Below are positions 21,801 to 34,620 of a stretch of 64,000 nucleotides of DNA, in pieces. The translations under genes and the position numbers were made by a program. Within the stretch, counting starts at the first letter, position 1, and the number at the start of each line of letters is the position of its first letter. The DNA is from Gnetum montanum (Eukaryota > Streptophyta > Gnetopsida > Gnetales > Gnetaceae): the NCBI GenBank assembly GCA_015680685.1, contig MNCI01004656.1, positions 1,752,985-1,816,984 of the forward strand, given 5' to 3'. The notes beneath the pieces are model-generated. The model worked only from the letters and a program-made list of their open reading frames with translations. It did not search any database and had not been told where the DNA came from.

Positions 21801-23994
21801 GAGCCCAAGCAAGCCAGTGCAACAAATACCTCAACGAATCAACAACCACACTCAATTTTTTTGATCTTCTCTTTCCAACTCAGTCATGGGAGAGATGGTC
21901 ATCCATGCTAATCACATACATGGCTCCTCAGTTTTTCTATTTTTTATTCTACAAATTTTTATTTTTTGCAAATTGTTTATTTTATACCTTTTTTATTTTA
22001 AAATTTTCTCCTATTTTACATCATTTTTTACACCATCATTAATATATTTAAATATATGTTAAATATTTTACACTTTCTTATATATTTTACTTTATTTTAG
22101 TGTGATTTTCTGATTTTTGTTAATAAACGTGCTTTGAGCCAACATGACACAATGGTGTTGTAGCTATTGTTAATAGTGGTTTGTGGTTAATGTTTTGTTT
22201 GCTAATGCCTATTTTCTATTTTTGAATTTTTATACTGATGGCTAAGACATGATTTCTTTTTCATGGATCAGGTAGTGATTTCATGTCATCCATCTATCCA
22301 TAAACTCTATGGTTTTTCTCATTTCTAGAACTTGAGGTACCTTTCATGAAATAAAATTTTAATAATTTTCTGACCTTGGTGGTTTCCAGAATTAGGAAGG
22401 ATTCAAAGGTTTGCATAGGGTGTGACTTCAAGGGGACTCAATACTCTTTGTACTCTTTTGCTTACTTGGGTGCATAAGTGTTTTTATGGATTTCTTACTA
22501 TTTCATGTCAACCAATAATAGAAAGCAAAATAAGTCTTTGCATGGTGTGGTTCCCATCCAAAAGAAAAAAAATAAAAAAAAAGACAAAATAAAAGAAAGA
22601 CAAATATATATAATAAAATATGATGAAAATTCAAAGCACATCCCTTAGATAAACAAATGGGCTACAAGCACTGGTTATGGGACTAGAAATACATGTTATT
22701 TATGCCTAAAGATCCCCTCTAACCAAAGCTTTTTCTTACTCCTTACTTCTCTTTCTTTTCTTTAAAGAATGGTGGTTTTTTTATGGAAGTACTCTTGTGT
22801 CTCAGGGGGGTGGATCAGTCTTGGAGTGGTGATGCGAAGTCACTGAAGGTGATTGGTTTTGGTTTGGATTAAGGATAGATCTTTTTAGGTCATTAAAACA
22901 AAAATCCACAAGGAACTTCTTATAACCTCAATTTGGAACACCATTCCACATTATCCATCATTCTTTCATGTTACCATAACTCACCTCACTATCATTTTCC
23001 ATGTTCTTGATTCAGTGTCTTTGTATGATGTACTTGAATTCTTTGGTAGAATCTTCTAGGTTTTGGTCCTTATCTTTCATAAACCATTAATCACCAATGA
23101 GGCCTACAGACTCCTTATTTTGAGGTTATGCAAGGGAAATTAGGGCATGTGCTTGCTATGGGGAGCATCCACTTGCATATCTCTTGGTTAGGTTTGTTAA
23201 GCACCTTATCCTTAGGCATTATTACAATCAGAATCTTTCATACATCCATCTTTTGCATTTGACAGTGTGATCCTTTACATAATTTCTTTAATTCACACAT
23301 GATCCATTGAATTTTTGCATTTTTAAGCTTTCAAAGACCCTCTTCAATGATTTCATCATATTCTTGGATTTTCTGGGATGCCATAGACCACAAATTCATT
23401 CAAAAATTCTTCGTATTTTTCAAAATATTCAAGTTTGAAAATTTTGCTTACAGACCCCATAAACAAGGTCTCGTCGATGGGACCCATGTGTATATGAGGC
23501 CTGTATATGTGGCCTTGTCGACATAGTCCAAAAATACTATACATATGTGTGACCTCCTTAGAAATTTTCACATTTTCTCAAATGCGAAGGGATTTTTTCC
23601 AATTTTTAAAGCCCAGAACCTTCTAGAGCTGATAACTTCCTAACTATTTATTCAAATCATTATGTTTTTTGACCTTGTTGCTCCTAGATGTAAGCTCTTA
23701 GTCATGGGGGTCACAAATGTGCCATTTTTGATAAAAAAAAATTTCACCATTTCTCTAACTCCCAAAAAGGTTTAACTAGGAAATCAACATTTAAATATCA
23801 AATTACAAAGGTTAAACCCTTCGAACAAGCTCAAGTGACACTTTTCATAAAAATTAATTAATAAAATAAGAATAAAATAATCAATCTTCCATGATCCAAC
23901 CATAGCCAAGTGTAACTGATTAATGTGATAGGGTATCAAAATATTTTAAGTTACAAATTTTATCTACTAATCCATGGATGTGTTGTGATCACAA
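21801..23994 (+). other. Conserved non-coding spacer of element D between pol and the third ORF
   Basis: No ORF is supported. The order of landmarks matches elements A, B and E: a CAGTCATGGGAGAGATG block (21884), a T-rich ATTTTTTATTTT stretch, a GTGTGACTTCAAGGGGA block (22420), and a GTCACTGAA...GGTTTGGATT block (22840). Because the order recurs in four copies it may hold RNA-level signals for expressing the downstream ORF or for packaging, but that is inference. Confidence 0.6.
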
Positions 23995-26900
23995 ATGGCA
24001 CCAAAGGCAAACACACATAGGAAGGAGGAATATCTCAACCAAGGGAGAAATGACCAAGAATGGGAAGGGGCCAAGAATAGGCCTAGGAAGAACGAACTCC
24101 AATCCATGCCATGATACCTCTTAGGGAAGAGAATAAAGTGGATTCTATCCATTAGATTCTAAAATAAGTGGTAGTAATAGAACATTACCACTAGGATGAG
24201 GCACCAGCTCAATAGGTAAACCTTGATGTGAGCTTGATGGAGGCTTGCCTAACTCAAATTAGATCAACGGAGGTCTAGAAAATGGTGCTCTAGGAGTTGA
24301 ACTTTGGCTCTTTCTTGGAGCAAGCACCTAAGGTGGTACATGATCAATTGAAGACCTCTCCCATGTGGACAATTATCACTTCTAGTGGGGAGTGGTATAT
24401 GGGAAAGATGTCCTTATTTTGGAATAATAGGTAGGCTAGTTCAATGGTCAAAGTGAAGGATATTTTAGTGTCCTACTTAGTGCAAGCCATTGCAAGGCAC
24501 TTGGGTTGCCTAAAACTAGGGTGAATCTCATTAAGATTTTAATGCAGGTAGACCCTAACATAAAAAAGGAATGAATTCAATGGTGTTATGGTATCGACCC
24601 CAAGGGATACAACATACTCACACTAGTAAAAATAATTCACTACAAGATTTTGACCTTTCACCTAAATCCCACGATGAGGCTGAGCAAGATTACTATCTTT
24701 TCTACCTATGCATGTGCCACTTTGAGTGGGAGATTCACAATCTACCTTCCAAAGTTGATCTATCTGGAGATAGAGAAGTAGTTTATGGAGAATGAATATG
24801 GAAGGAAGGCACTCCTCTTCCCATGCCTTATTAGAAAACTATGCTAAAGGAGAGGAATAGTCTACTACACTAATGATGTTGTCTGATGTGCTCTGACTAA
24901 TAATTGGATAGAAATGATGAAGGGAAAAATTCCAAAAACAATAATCCAAGAAGAGGAGTAGTAGCCACCACTTCCATTTTCCACTTAGAAAATTATGTTT
25001 GATATCACTACAACATCCTAATAGTTGTATGAGTACCAAGAATGGCTCTTTAGTGATCAAGAGTAATAAGTAGGCATGAGTGGTGGAGATCCATTTGTGT
25101 ACTGGCCATCAATGAGTCACCTAAATGAGGTGGCCCAAATAGTCATCCAAATGGGAGGAGGTGGATCCATGTTTTCTATTCAACGAATGTAGTTGTCTGC
25201 AAGCTCAAATCCTAGTGCTAGAGAGGTAATGGTATCTCTCTCAGAATAACAAAAACTCCCAAATATTTCTAAGAATACAACAACCTTCTTAGTATGTTTG
25301 GAGGAGGGTGAGGGGGCAACGATACTAGTGATGTCACACCAAGGGCAAGAAATAGTAGTAGAGGTGGTTTCTGATAGAATTGCCAAGCTCAGTTCACTTG
25401 TGGTTTCTATACTAGAAATCACTACACTTAAAGAGGTGCAGGTGTCTGCAGGGACCATAAGCGATAGATTAGGTGCAGCACAACATGAACAATTGTTGGA
25501 TTGACTTGTAGGAAGTAGGCAACTACTTCTAGATGTTTGTGACCTTCTAGATAGTATAACTACAACCTACTTGGAGATACTAGAGGTAAGGGGCAAAAAA
25601 ATTATATTAGAGGGGCAACTTGAAATTACGAAGGAGCTGAATGAACACTTGGTTGTGGAAGTTGTTGAATTGAAAGCCTAGATTAACAACCTTACATTTC
25701 TCAATCTAGTACTGACAAGAGATGAAGCTCTTGAACAACTTCATACCAGGTTGAAAGGGGCTAAGGGTGTAATGGAGATGATAGTATTCTATCAATTCTT
25801 AGCAGAGGCCACTTAGCATAAAATTTAGAAGGCCTTAGATTTGAGCTGCTAGGACAATGTGTAATTAATTATAGAAAACCATCGCCCATGACATTTTAAT
25901 GCACATAAAAAATAATTGATTAATTTTATCCATCAATAATAGGAGGAACTATCTAGAGAAAACACAAAGTTAAGGAGATTGATAGTTTAGAACAGAAACC
26001 TCTCCATGAAGGAGTTTTGTGCCCTTTGCCAAAATATTGTAATAGAGGTAGTCACCTAAAAATTAGAGGCTCTGAAATTTGAGAGAGTCAAGGATCACTA
26101 CAGAGACCAAGTTGGCCTATAGAAGGAAGTAAATGAAAAACACATTCAAGTGGTGAAGGAAAAAGTGAACAAGATCCTCCAACAACTCTAACAAGGATTT
26201 GAATTATGGTAGCTCATCATTGATGGGATTGATTAGTACAATAAAGTAGAAATTCACTTGAAGGAGTTGTAGATAAAGGAAATGACTAAATATATGGAGC
26301 TTGGCAATCTCTAGTATGCAAACCTAGCCATGTTGACTATTGGATGGTTGTGGTTGGAACTAAAATAGTAAGTGGCTAGCTCGTACTTGTTGCATGAGGC
26401 TGAGTTCAAGCATCACAAGGACACCAAGCAAAAGCTTGTGGTGAAAAACACTAATCTCGAGGTTCTCAAGGGAAAAAACATTAATCAAATATCTACTACC
26501 AAGAGCCTATCCAAAAAAATGAATAACTACTAGGAGCTACAGAACATAGTAAAGGCATTCGATGTCAAATGTAAACAATTCACTACCTAGTTTGTCAACA
26601 TCAAGGAGATGTTCCCACTAATGCCCTATCTATGGGATATTGCCATTTTATCCCACATTGGCAATGCTGTGTGGACTGTCAATGATCCTTGGAGCAAGGA
26701 GGAGAAGATGAAGGCATTAATGAATGCCTTTCACTTTCCACTAGAGATAGCAACCATAGTAGGATAGCCATAACCACCTTAACCACCACGCATGCCTGAA
26801 GCTAGTGAAGGTTAAAACCTCAGGAACCTCCATTGGTTGGGACTGTTTAATCTTCTCAACCACCTTCATCCCATCAAATGAGGTGCTTTCAAGTTTGAGT
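23995..26900 (+). pseudogene. Third ORF (ORF3) of element D, between pol and 3' LTR
   Basis: Function unknown. It starts MAPKANTHRKEEYLNQGRN at 23995; the counterparts in A and E start MAPKRGAQ. A middle block around 24690-24830 contains YLEIEKQF and KALLFPCLI and aligns with FQRWFEERKIGKITLPFPYLI in element E. A long Glu/Lys-rich, coiled-coil-like stretch follows (25550-26300). Then comes YANLAMLTIGW, a segment with VASSYLLHEAEFKHHKDTKQ, and a C-terminal region to about 26815. Many stops. The position corresponds to the env-like or extra ORF of Athila/Tat elements, but I see no signal peptide or transmembrane segment, so an envelope role is not supported. Confidence 0.7.
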
Positions 26901-27076
26901 ATTTATGTCATGGTATTCAATTTTTTCTCATGAACACCAAAAATATTTGTTATGATTTTGATCTATACACTGGGCACTCAATTTTTTTATGTAAGTTTAT
27001 TATGTCAAGAGTTAGTTAATAATCCCATACTTTTGAAATTTTCTAAAGAAACTTGAGGATGAGTTTTCATTTAGTC

Positions 27077-27085
27077 ATGGGGGTA
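27077..27085 (+). other. Polypurine tract of element D
   Basis: ATGGGGGTA sits directly before the 3' LTR start TGATGAAG. The same motif precedes the 3' LTRs of A and E, and a variant precedes that of B. A conserved AACTTGAGGATGA block lies about 25 bp upstream. Confidence 0.8.
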
Positions 27086-27995
27086 TGATGAAGCATCAAA
27101 GTGTTGGATCGACGGGCCCCCGTTAATGTGGCCTCGTCAACAAGTCCTCGTTGAAATGGTGTTGCCCCATTGATGGGACAACATTGATGTAGTGTTTGTA
27201 GCATTTATAAGGCCCCATCGATGCAAGTCCATAATAAAGTATATAAATATGCACTCACTAGTCATGTTTAGGGAATGTCTTATCATAATTGTAGTAAATA
27301 TCTTGTAGTTTTATCATTTGGGAGTCAGAATATTTTTCTAAGTGCCTATAGTAGGAGTCAGAAAGTGTATGGATCTTTATTCAAGCATTGATGTGCATGA
27401 GCAAACTAGTGTGAATGGCAATAAAGATGATCCTTTTAATCAAAACTTGTAGCACTTGGAATAGATTAATGATTTATTTATGCATTTACTATTTTCATTA
27501 GTTATGAAATTAATTAAGATAAACTAGAATTTAACTGATTAATTATTTTAGTTAAATAGATTAAACACATAAGTACAACTACTTCAAGCATAACATACAA
27601 TGCTTGGTAATTCTAGCAGTGCACGATGCTTGGTAACCTAGTAGTGTTGTATGCATTCAAGATGTGTACAGAAAGTGGGACCAGATGCTCATGTTAGAAT
27701 AGTTAGTTATTAATTAGCAATTAGATTAGTTAAATTGGTTCATCAATGGAGTTTCAACTTGTTATTATTAGTAGATGAATAAAATATAAAGTAATAAAAA
27801 TGATGTGCTCCAATTACACTTAACCATACAATTAAGCTTCACAAGTGTAGTTGGGAAGAATATGATCATCATGATTAAATTTCACTTCCTAGAACTAGTG
27901 TACTTAGGAAATTAAGGTCTGAAAAATTTGACCATATTTCATGTGAACACTTGTAATTCATATGCTTGGATGTAGGGTATACTTGTCACTCATCA
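27086..27995 (+). repeat. 3' LTR of element D
   Basis: 910 bp, starting TGATGAAGCATCAAAG and ending CACTCATCA, followed by the target duplication ACTAA (27996-28000). TATA box at 27242-27249. Confidence 0.92.
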
Positions 27996-28000
27996 ACTAA

Positions 28001-28028
28001 GGATACACAAAGTAAGAATATTATTACT
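28001..28028. other. Host spacer between elements D and E
   Basis: Only 28 bp of older sequence lies here, or 33 bp counting the right duplication of D. TTACT at 28024-28028 is the probable left target duplication of E. Confidence 0.7.
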
Positions 28029-28922
28029 TGATGAGTAGTGGAGTAGTCCAACACCCAATCATACAAGATACAAGAGTTCATGCGTAGCTCAATCATATTT
28101 CATAGATAAGGCAATATGATTATGCTAGTAATTTGTTGGAGTTAATGATCATTTTCTTCCCACATGAGCTAGTAAAATCAATGTATATGGTTTAACTCAC
28201 AATGAGGTATATCATAATTGATGTTGCTTTGGCCATGTTACTCCTAGTAAACATGAAGTAAATGAAGGTTGTTTCTAAGTCTAAGTAAATAAGAAATGAA
28301 TCTACTCTAGCCTAGGCAATGGACATTCATTCGTCACTCTCTACACACATCTTTGACTTATGTAATCATTACTGGGGTTACCACGTATCCCACTACTAGG
28401 CGAACCAAGCAATAATACTATTGGGTTATCAAACGATCACACTTTGAACTCAAAATTAATCATATCCATTTTGCTTAACAACAATAAAAGTAAAGTTCAT
28501 GGGAAAGTAAACAATAACTATGAAAATAGTAATCAATAGACTAACTAAAAATAGTAAACATTATTCTAGTTAAATAGTAAAAATTAAGTGGATGCTAAAA
28601 TGGTGAAAAGTAATCTTGATCTTTGTCATTCACACTTATGTCCAAGTACAAGATGCTTGAATAAAGACTCTATACAATCACTTCACACCACATTGTGGGC
28701 ATACATTACTAAGTGCTAAGTACTAAAATCAAGAAAACAAACTAACAATATTTTGCTAAGGTGGAATGAAATTTGTTGTTTAGACCATTTGCCTAAGTGT
28801 TGTATTTATAGGCCTACATGTGTTCGAATTATTAAATATCTAACATCGTAGCTGGTACCCTAATATTGGTGATCTAATATTGGATGCTTGATATTGTAGC
28901 CTTCCAAAAATGTGATTTATCA
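28029..28922 (-). repeat. 3' LTR of element E
   Basis: On the minus strand it opens TGATAAATCACATTTTTGG and closes CACTACTCATCA. The TATA box (minus) is at 28803-28810. U3 between them has several GATATC-like half-sites. Confidence 0.9.
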
Positions 28923-28934
28923 TACCCCCACAAC
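28923..28934 (-). other. Polypurine tract of element E
   Basis: Minus strand GTTGTGGGGGTA, directly before the LTR start TGATAAAT. Confidence 0.8.
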
Positions 28935-31818
28935 TAACTAAGAACTCATTCTTGAGTTAAAACAAAATGAGGATGAAGTTTCATACAAAATTGGAAGGTA
29001 GATTTACATGACACTAACTACTATGTACATGACTCTTAATTGCTACAATGATGTTTACAAAATGGAACAAGATATGACATGACACTAACAAAAAATAAAA
29101 ATTTAATGAATCTTAATGTAGCCTTATGTAATTCCTAGTTGCAGTGGTTCCTTCATTTGTTACTTCCCCCTGTTATTAGGTTTCTAAAATTTGTACTAGT
29201 TCATGAGTGCTTGATGTTTTTTCTCTTTCATTCATGGGCTTTGTTGCATCCATGCTTGTTGTATAATATGTGATGAAGAAAGTACATCCCATGGGCATGG
29301 TAGCTATAGAAACATTAGATTCGCCTTAACATACCAAGTTGCCAACTACCTCTTTTCCCCTTTGAATGCTCTGGCCTTTTCATGTAGTTCATGATAATTA
29401 GTCAATCTTCTAGCTAGGTTTTCTGCTACATCTTTTTGCCCATGGTAACCAACCTTCACTACTTCTAATTCAATGTTTGGCACTTAGATTTTTTGGAAAG
29501 AATCTTTTTGATTTGCAAACCTTTTTTCATATAGAGCATATGTGACTACTACTTGTTATTATAATTCATTCTTAGGCTTACCTACTATCAACATGGCTAA
29601 GTTAGCATAACAATGGTTAGCTAACCCCATGTACCTTCTAAGGTCTTTCATCTACAGGTGTTTATTTTTCCACTTTCGCTTGGTGGACAAGGGCATGAAT
29701 ATCTAGAATGGGTTGCTAGTCAAGATTTTGTGCTAAAATGGTGTTGATTTTTGGTTTGGCCATCTGGATCTTCTTCTTGTTTATTTTCTTATACATGCTC
29801 ACCTGATCTTGGAATTTTTCCTTAAGCCTCTTGTGGTTCTTTGCCTTATTTTCCCACACGCTTATTTCAATAATTGACTTTTTTTGGATGGTTCATACCT
29901 CCTCTATTTAGAGGGTTCTATTTTCTCTTGTGAGGTGACTCATGTCTTGGTTAACCCTCACCAATTAATTCCTCAACTGGTGGATGCTCTCTTCTAAAAT
30001 GTTCTTTTTGCTTTTTAATAGTGGTCAACCTCATGTTATCAGTAGCAAGTTGTTTATTTTTCTTGTGTATTGTGATAAGTGCCTTGACATGTCCATATGT
30101 TTGTGCTTTAGCTATGGAAGCATTCCATACTTCTTTCTCCTTCTCTATTGCCCATCTATTTATTTTTCTCAATTAATCTATTCAACTACTTAGTTTTGAA
30201 CTGCTCTATCTAGTCAGGTGCAATAAATTATGTGGGATCTCTTCATTCAAATCTAAGGGCTACAAACTCTTCTTGTAATATCAAAATTTCATTTTCTACA
30301 TGCTTTGTCATTGTCTTTGTCATGACTAATTTTCCTTTGGTAGTGATGAGCATAGATTGTACTACAGTGACATCACTATGGATGTCAAAGAGTGTTCTCA
30401 TGACTTTTCCAATCTATAGTAGTCTATTAAGCACATCTTCATGGTCAAAAGGAGTGATCAAGGTCCTAGCTAATATTTGAGCATCTCTGGCTTTAGTCAA
30501 ATTTGTTGATGGCACAATAGGTATGTTGAAAGCTTCTTTAATGTGATTGGTAATCACCTCTACTACTCCTGCTGCATCTTAGTACTACATTACTACTACT
30601 ATGGCTCCTGCTTCAGTCTCAAGCACCACTTGGAATGATGAATCATTCTCAAAGAACTATTGTGACCATTGATTTATTCCTCCTAACTATAGTGAGTTTT
30701 ATCCACTTATTGAATCTAATGAAATTGTGGGCTAGATGGCATTGTCAATAACTCTATAAAGGTTGGCCTCTTCCCTCATCCCTAGCTAATGATTTATATA
30801 ATCTATTATAGATGATTCATCAGTGTTCTATAATCTTGGGGTGGTAGTGGTGGAACTTGTTGTTCTTGTTGTTGCTTCTATTCTTATTCTTTATCATGAT
30901 CCTTTCTGGGTGGTGATGCTTTGAAAAATTCAACATATGAAGCATTTTGGGCTTTCCTGGGAATGTCATTGGTGTATTCTGGATCTTGGCTTGCTTGCAT
31001 AACTTTATGATAAGGTAGGGAAATGGAAGTGTTATCTTTCCTATCTTCCTTTCTTCAAACCACCTTTGAAATTCCATATAATAGAGTTTTGCGAGGTTGG
31101 CATTGTATTTTTCCATCAAGATCACAATTCCTCTAGCTACATAAGTGGATAGTCGATTGAGTCTTTTTGTTAGGAATAGATGATAGGTGCCAATTTTGAA
31201 GTAGTGTCTTTCTTCCAAAGTTAGCTCATTATAATCCTTATCTTCCTTACCATATGTCTATTTTAGCCATAGTTTTCTAGTTTTAGGATTAGATCATGTG
31301 GATATATGTGTTACCCTTTTCCCTTTGATGGGTATATTCTGAGCTTCTATAATTGGGTTGATTGAGAACAAAATTTAGATTCCTCCAATGTTAACTATGG
31401 TACCCTCATCCTTGTTGTTCCAAAACTAGTAGGTTTCCCCAAGGTACCATTCACCACTATAAGATAGCATAGGTCATAATGGTGATGCCTTAAGTTGTGT
31501 CTTTACTACTTCTAACATAAATTCCATGAATAGGCCAAAGTTCATCTCCATAATGACTATGGTCAGGATGGATCTTTCTTGAATAGCTTGGAGGTAGTTT
31601 TGTGATAATGTGAGGCATTGTACTTACACTAGTGGTTCTTTCACCTCTCCTTGGGCTAATTGTCCTATAGCAAGAGTATCTTTATGAATGCTATATGATT
31701 GGGCTTCTTTCTCCTTGTTTTTTGGTCCTTGTCCTCCTGTTCGACCTCTACCTTGGTCTCTTGGTCATTTTCTTGCACCTTGTAAGAGTCCTCCTTGTGC
31801 TCCTCTCTTTGGAGCCAT
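28935..31818 (-). pseudogene. Third ORF (ORF3) of element E
   Basis: Minus-strand start MAPKRGAQGGLLQGARK at 31818. Further on, RSILTIVIMEMNFGLFM aligns with KSMLTMIIIKMNFSRFM of element A. The best-preserved part is an open frame at 31218-30820 with ERHYFKIGTYHLFLTKRLNR, LSTYVARGIVILMEKYN and FQRWFEERKIGKITLPFPYL. After it come a Lys/Asn- and His-rich segment and a coiled-coil-like stretch. A second open piece (30172-29951) has EKEKEVWNASIAKAQTYGHV. Homologous to the D and A third ORFs, with several stops. Function unknown. The tract YVARGIVILMEKYN suggests a folded globular domain rather than a membrane protein. Confidence 0.75.
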
Positions 31819-33700
31819 CTATAATCATTAAGAAATTGGGAATCATTAGAAGTAATTTTCTAATTTTAATAACTCTCTTTCTTTCTCATACTTTTAGTTA
31901 GATTAAGTTCTTAATTGTTAGGATTGTAGAGTTAGACAATTTTTGCAAAACGTTATCCCATAGGTGTTATTTTCTTTGTGGCTCCTCATAATTATCTATT
32001 TTGCTCTTATTTATGGCTCATTATGATTGGTTATGGTTCCTTAAGAGTATTATTTGAGTGTTTTGGATTTCCCATGATTAATTCGTATTAACAATTTTCA
32101 AATTTCACTTCATCCTTAGCCTTAAAGTACCTTTTGGGTGTTAGAATTTTTTGAAAAATTAGATCATACTTTCCTCACTAGCATCACCCACAACTAACAT
32201 GAGCACTCCATGATGAAATAAGTTCAAAAAGCATGAAAATAAAAGTGATAACGATCAAGGTATGGCTTGGGAAAGCTAGGATTTTAGAGCTCAAATTAGA
32301 GAAGAAATTTCTAGAAATCTCCCTTGTGTGCAAATGAAACTGATAGAAAATTTGGCTATGTCCCCACATATTTATACTTTTTGGTGCAGACTTGATATTA
32401 GAGCCCAAAAAATTGTAATTTTCATAATAGTTTCATGGGAAATTTGATTCTTTTTTATTTCTAGAAGGCTTTAAGGTTGCTCAAAGGGTTTGGATGATGG
32501 ATATATGCATATTTTTATCAAAGGTTTGCTCCTAGAAGTTCATAGAGAAGGAATCTTAGCTACAAAAGTTCATAAGAAGGATTAAGAAGGGTAATGGATT
32601 CATGTAGTAAGAACAGATAGTTTAAATATTATGGGAAGTATTTATTGATGTTTTTTGATGCTCAAAGATTCAAGATGATGTGTAATCACTAGGCAAGTAT
32701 AAGGTACAATAGTTATACAAGTGGGTCCTCCCCAAAGTAGGCCCTAGCCCTTAATGCCCTTGTATAACCATGCCTAAAATTGTCCTTAGGCACTTAAGGA
32801 GTTGAATGTAATGCATACCTATTTAGCAAAACACACATGTTAGTACCACTAGATTGTGAAAATAATGCTATGTTACTCAAAACCACAAGTTATGACTATT
32901 CAAACAGTGAGATGAGATGGACTTAGAAGGGATTTCTGATATCAGGATGTGAGGTATCTTACCATAGGGATAATGAATTCTTGTGTTTTATTAGTGATTG
33001 AAGTAATCACTAGCCTTTCTATCCAAGATTCAAACCAAGTCTAGACCATCGTCTAGTGACATTGCATTATTTCATCTTTTGGAATTACAACTATAAGACT
33101 ATCAATGTTGCAAGGATTATCATCACTTGGCATATTGTATAAGGAAGGAGTTTATTTATGGCACTTTGTTTATTTTTTTTAGATTTTTAAGAAGTCATCT
33201 ACCTTCAAGCATGGGTAACATGTCTTTCTAGTGGGACTTCCAAAAATTTATTTTATGCTCTTTTAATTTTATTTGTGTCAACCTTTCAAGGTAGCACTTA
33301 TTTTACTCTTACTTCCATTTTTTGTTAGATCTACAAGGATATAATACAATCTTAGCAACACAATAGAACTCACAATAGTAATCCAAAAGAATCCACGAAT
33401 CCCCTTGATGTCATACCCTTTTCATTCCCACTTGGTTCTTCACTTTTCAGTCTAGGCACAATGATCAAAAGTTTACTCTTAGTTCTATGATGGAAAAGAA
33501 TATCATTATGGCCATTGTAAGAACCTCTTATTAATGGAATTTATGGATGGATGATTTGGGCTCCCTCTTCAAATAATCAGTCCCTTATGACTTGATAGCA
33601 TGGAGAAATCTTTACTTTATTAGACTGCATGTTACATTTATTATAATGTGTCTTATTAGTAATCAAAATTATTTACAAAGGGTTTGAAAACAAAGCATGA
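31819..33700 (-). other. Conserved non-coding spacer of element E
   Basis: Minus-strand landmarks match the D, A and B spacers, for example GTATGACATCAAGGGGATT (about 33410), ATGCAATGTCACTAGA with GACTTGGTTTGAATCTTGG (33020-33065), and the AAATTAATAAGTGCTTTT block near 33740. No ORF is supported. Confidence 0.6.
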
Positions 33701-34139
33701 AAGAAATGAAAAAGATAGTAATAGAAAAGCACTTATTAATTTTGGACTTACGATAGGGCATCTTCCCCATGACTGAACTCATGGACGAGTGTTTGAAAAA
33801 TTCTCCCTATATCTCCTAGATCATATAATCTAAGTGGTTTACTTACCATCTTTATTGATTTAGCATTTCTATTATTATCCTAGGTAATTCTAATGGTAAT
33901 GGAATCTTGATCATTTAATTTCTTATTTTCTTTTCCCATTTGTATATGATTATGATTTAATAGTTTCTTTTCTGGATCCTTAGTTGGAGTCATTTTCTTA
34001 AAATGGAAGTTAATAAGTGGATTAGGTTTTCCATGTATTTTTTGAATAAATTTTGGTTCTCAATTAGTGGCCATGGGGTGTCTTTTGGTTTTGTCGATCC
34101 TACTCTCTCTTGTGTGCACACTTTTTCTTCACACTTGTT
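33701..34139 (-). pseudogene. Residual pol tail of element E across the deletion
   Basis: Between the protease and the spacer there is only about 440 bp. It aligns with element B (41850-41990) around ATTAAATCAATAAAGATGG and TCATGGGGAAGATGC. In D the comparable bases lie after integrase (21770-21890). RT, RNase H and integrase are therefore missing between protease and this tail. Confidence 0.6.
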
Positions 34140-34620
34140 CTAAACTGGTGTGATGACTATGTTAACATTTTGAACTATCAATCCACAACTAGAAGCTTTT
34201 CTTTTAGTACTAATGCATGGGATTTGCTGCATGTTTATGGATCTATGCTTGTCCTCCTTAGAGATCTCTATACATAGATCCCTCATACTTAGCTTAGCAT
34301 CAATTTTGCTAAGCCATGCTCTCCCCATGATAATAAAAAATTCCTTTGTTAGTATCTTTCACATATATTACCAAGAAGTCTATTGGATAAGACCATACAT
34401 TAACAGTGGTCACTATGTTGTCTATTTATTCCAAAGGAATGGCAACAACTTGATCTGCAAGCTCCAACATGATGTGGCATTCTTTCAATGGTGGTAGGTT
34501 CTATGCTCAATATGTTTTGTAAGAGATCAAATTTACCCTATAACCTAAGTCTAATAGAGCTTCGCATGGTAGATTTTGAACTACCAGTAGATAAATCAAA
34601 GGAACTTCTAGATCAATTCT
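34140..34620 (-). pseudogene. Aspartic protease of element E
   Basis: The minus strand near 34590 gives CEALLDLGYRVNLISYKTY, the DLG active site with its catalytic Asp present. Next come HIMLELADQVVAIPLE, DNIVTTVNVWSYPIDFLVIYV and, in the neighbouring frame, the block MGRAWLSKIDAKLSMRDLCI (about 34328-34270), which is the conserved ILGR.WL region. A frameshift lies before that block. This protease retains more signature residues than the one in element D. Confidence 0.85.

Larger units (their letters stand above)
13911..27995 (+). mobile_element. Element D: full-length Ty3/gypsy retrotransposon, plus strand, decayed
   Basis: The two LTRs (13911-14810 and 27086-27995) share the start TGATGAAGCATCAAAG. 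They are flanked by perfect 5-bp target duplications, ACTAA at 13906-13910 and 27996-28000. Internal order is tRNA-Asp primer site, gag, protease, reverse transcriptase, RNase H, integrase, a long non-coding spacer, a third ORF, polypurine tract. That order (PR-RT-RH-INT) is Ty3/gypsy. The Asp primer site and an extra ORF between pol and the 3' LTR resemble the plant Athila/Tat branch. A solo LTR (18369-19218) is inserted in pol. All genes carry stops, and RT and integrase have lost catalytic residues. Confidence 0.93.

Noticed and set aside
23995-26900. Envelope protein (env) assignment for the third ORF
   Set aside because: The position fits, but no signal peptide, transmembrane helix or cleavage site is visible in any copy.
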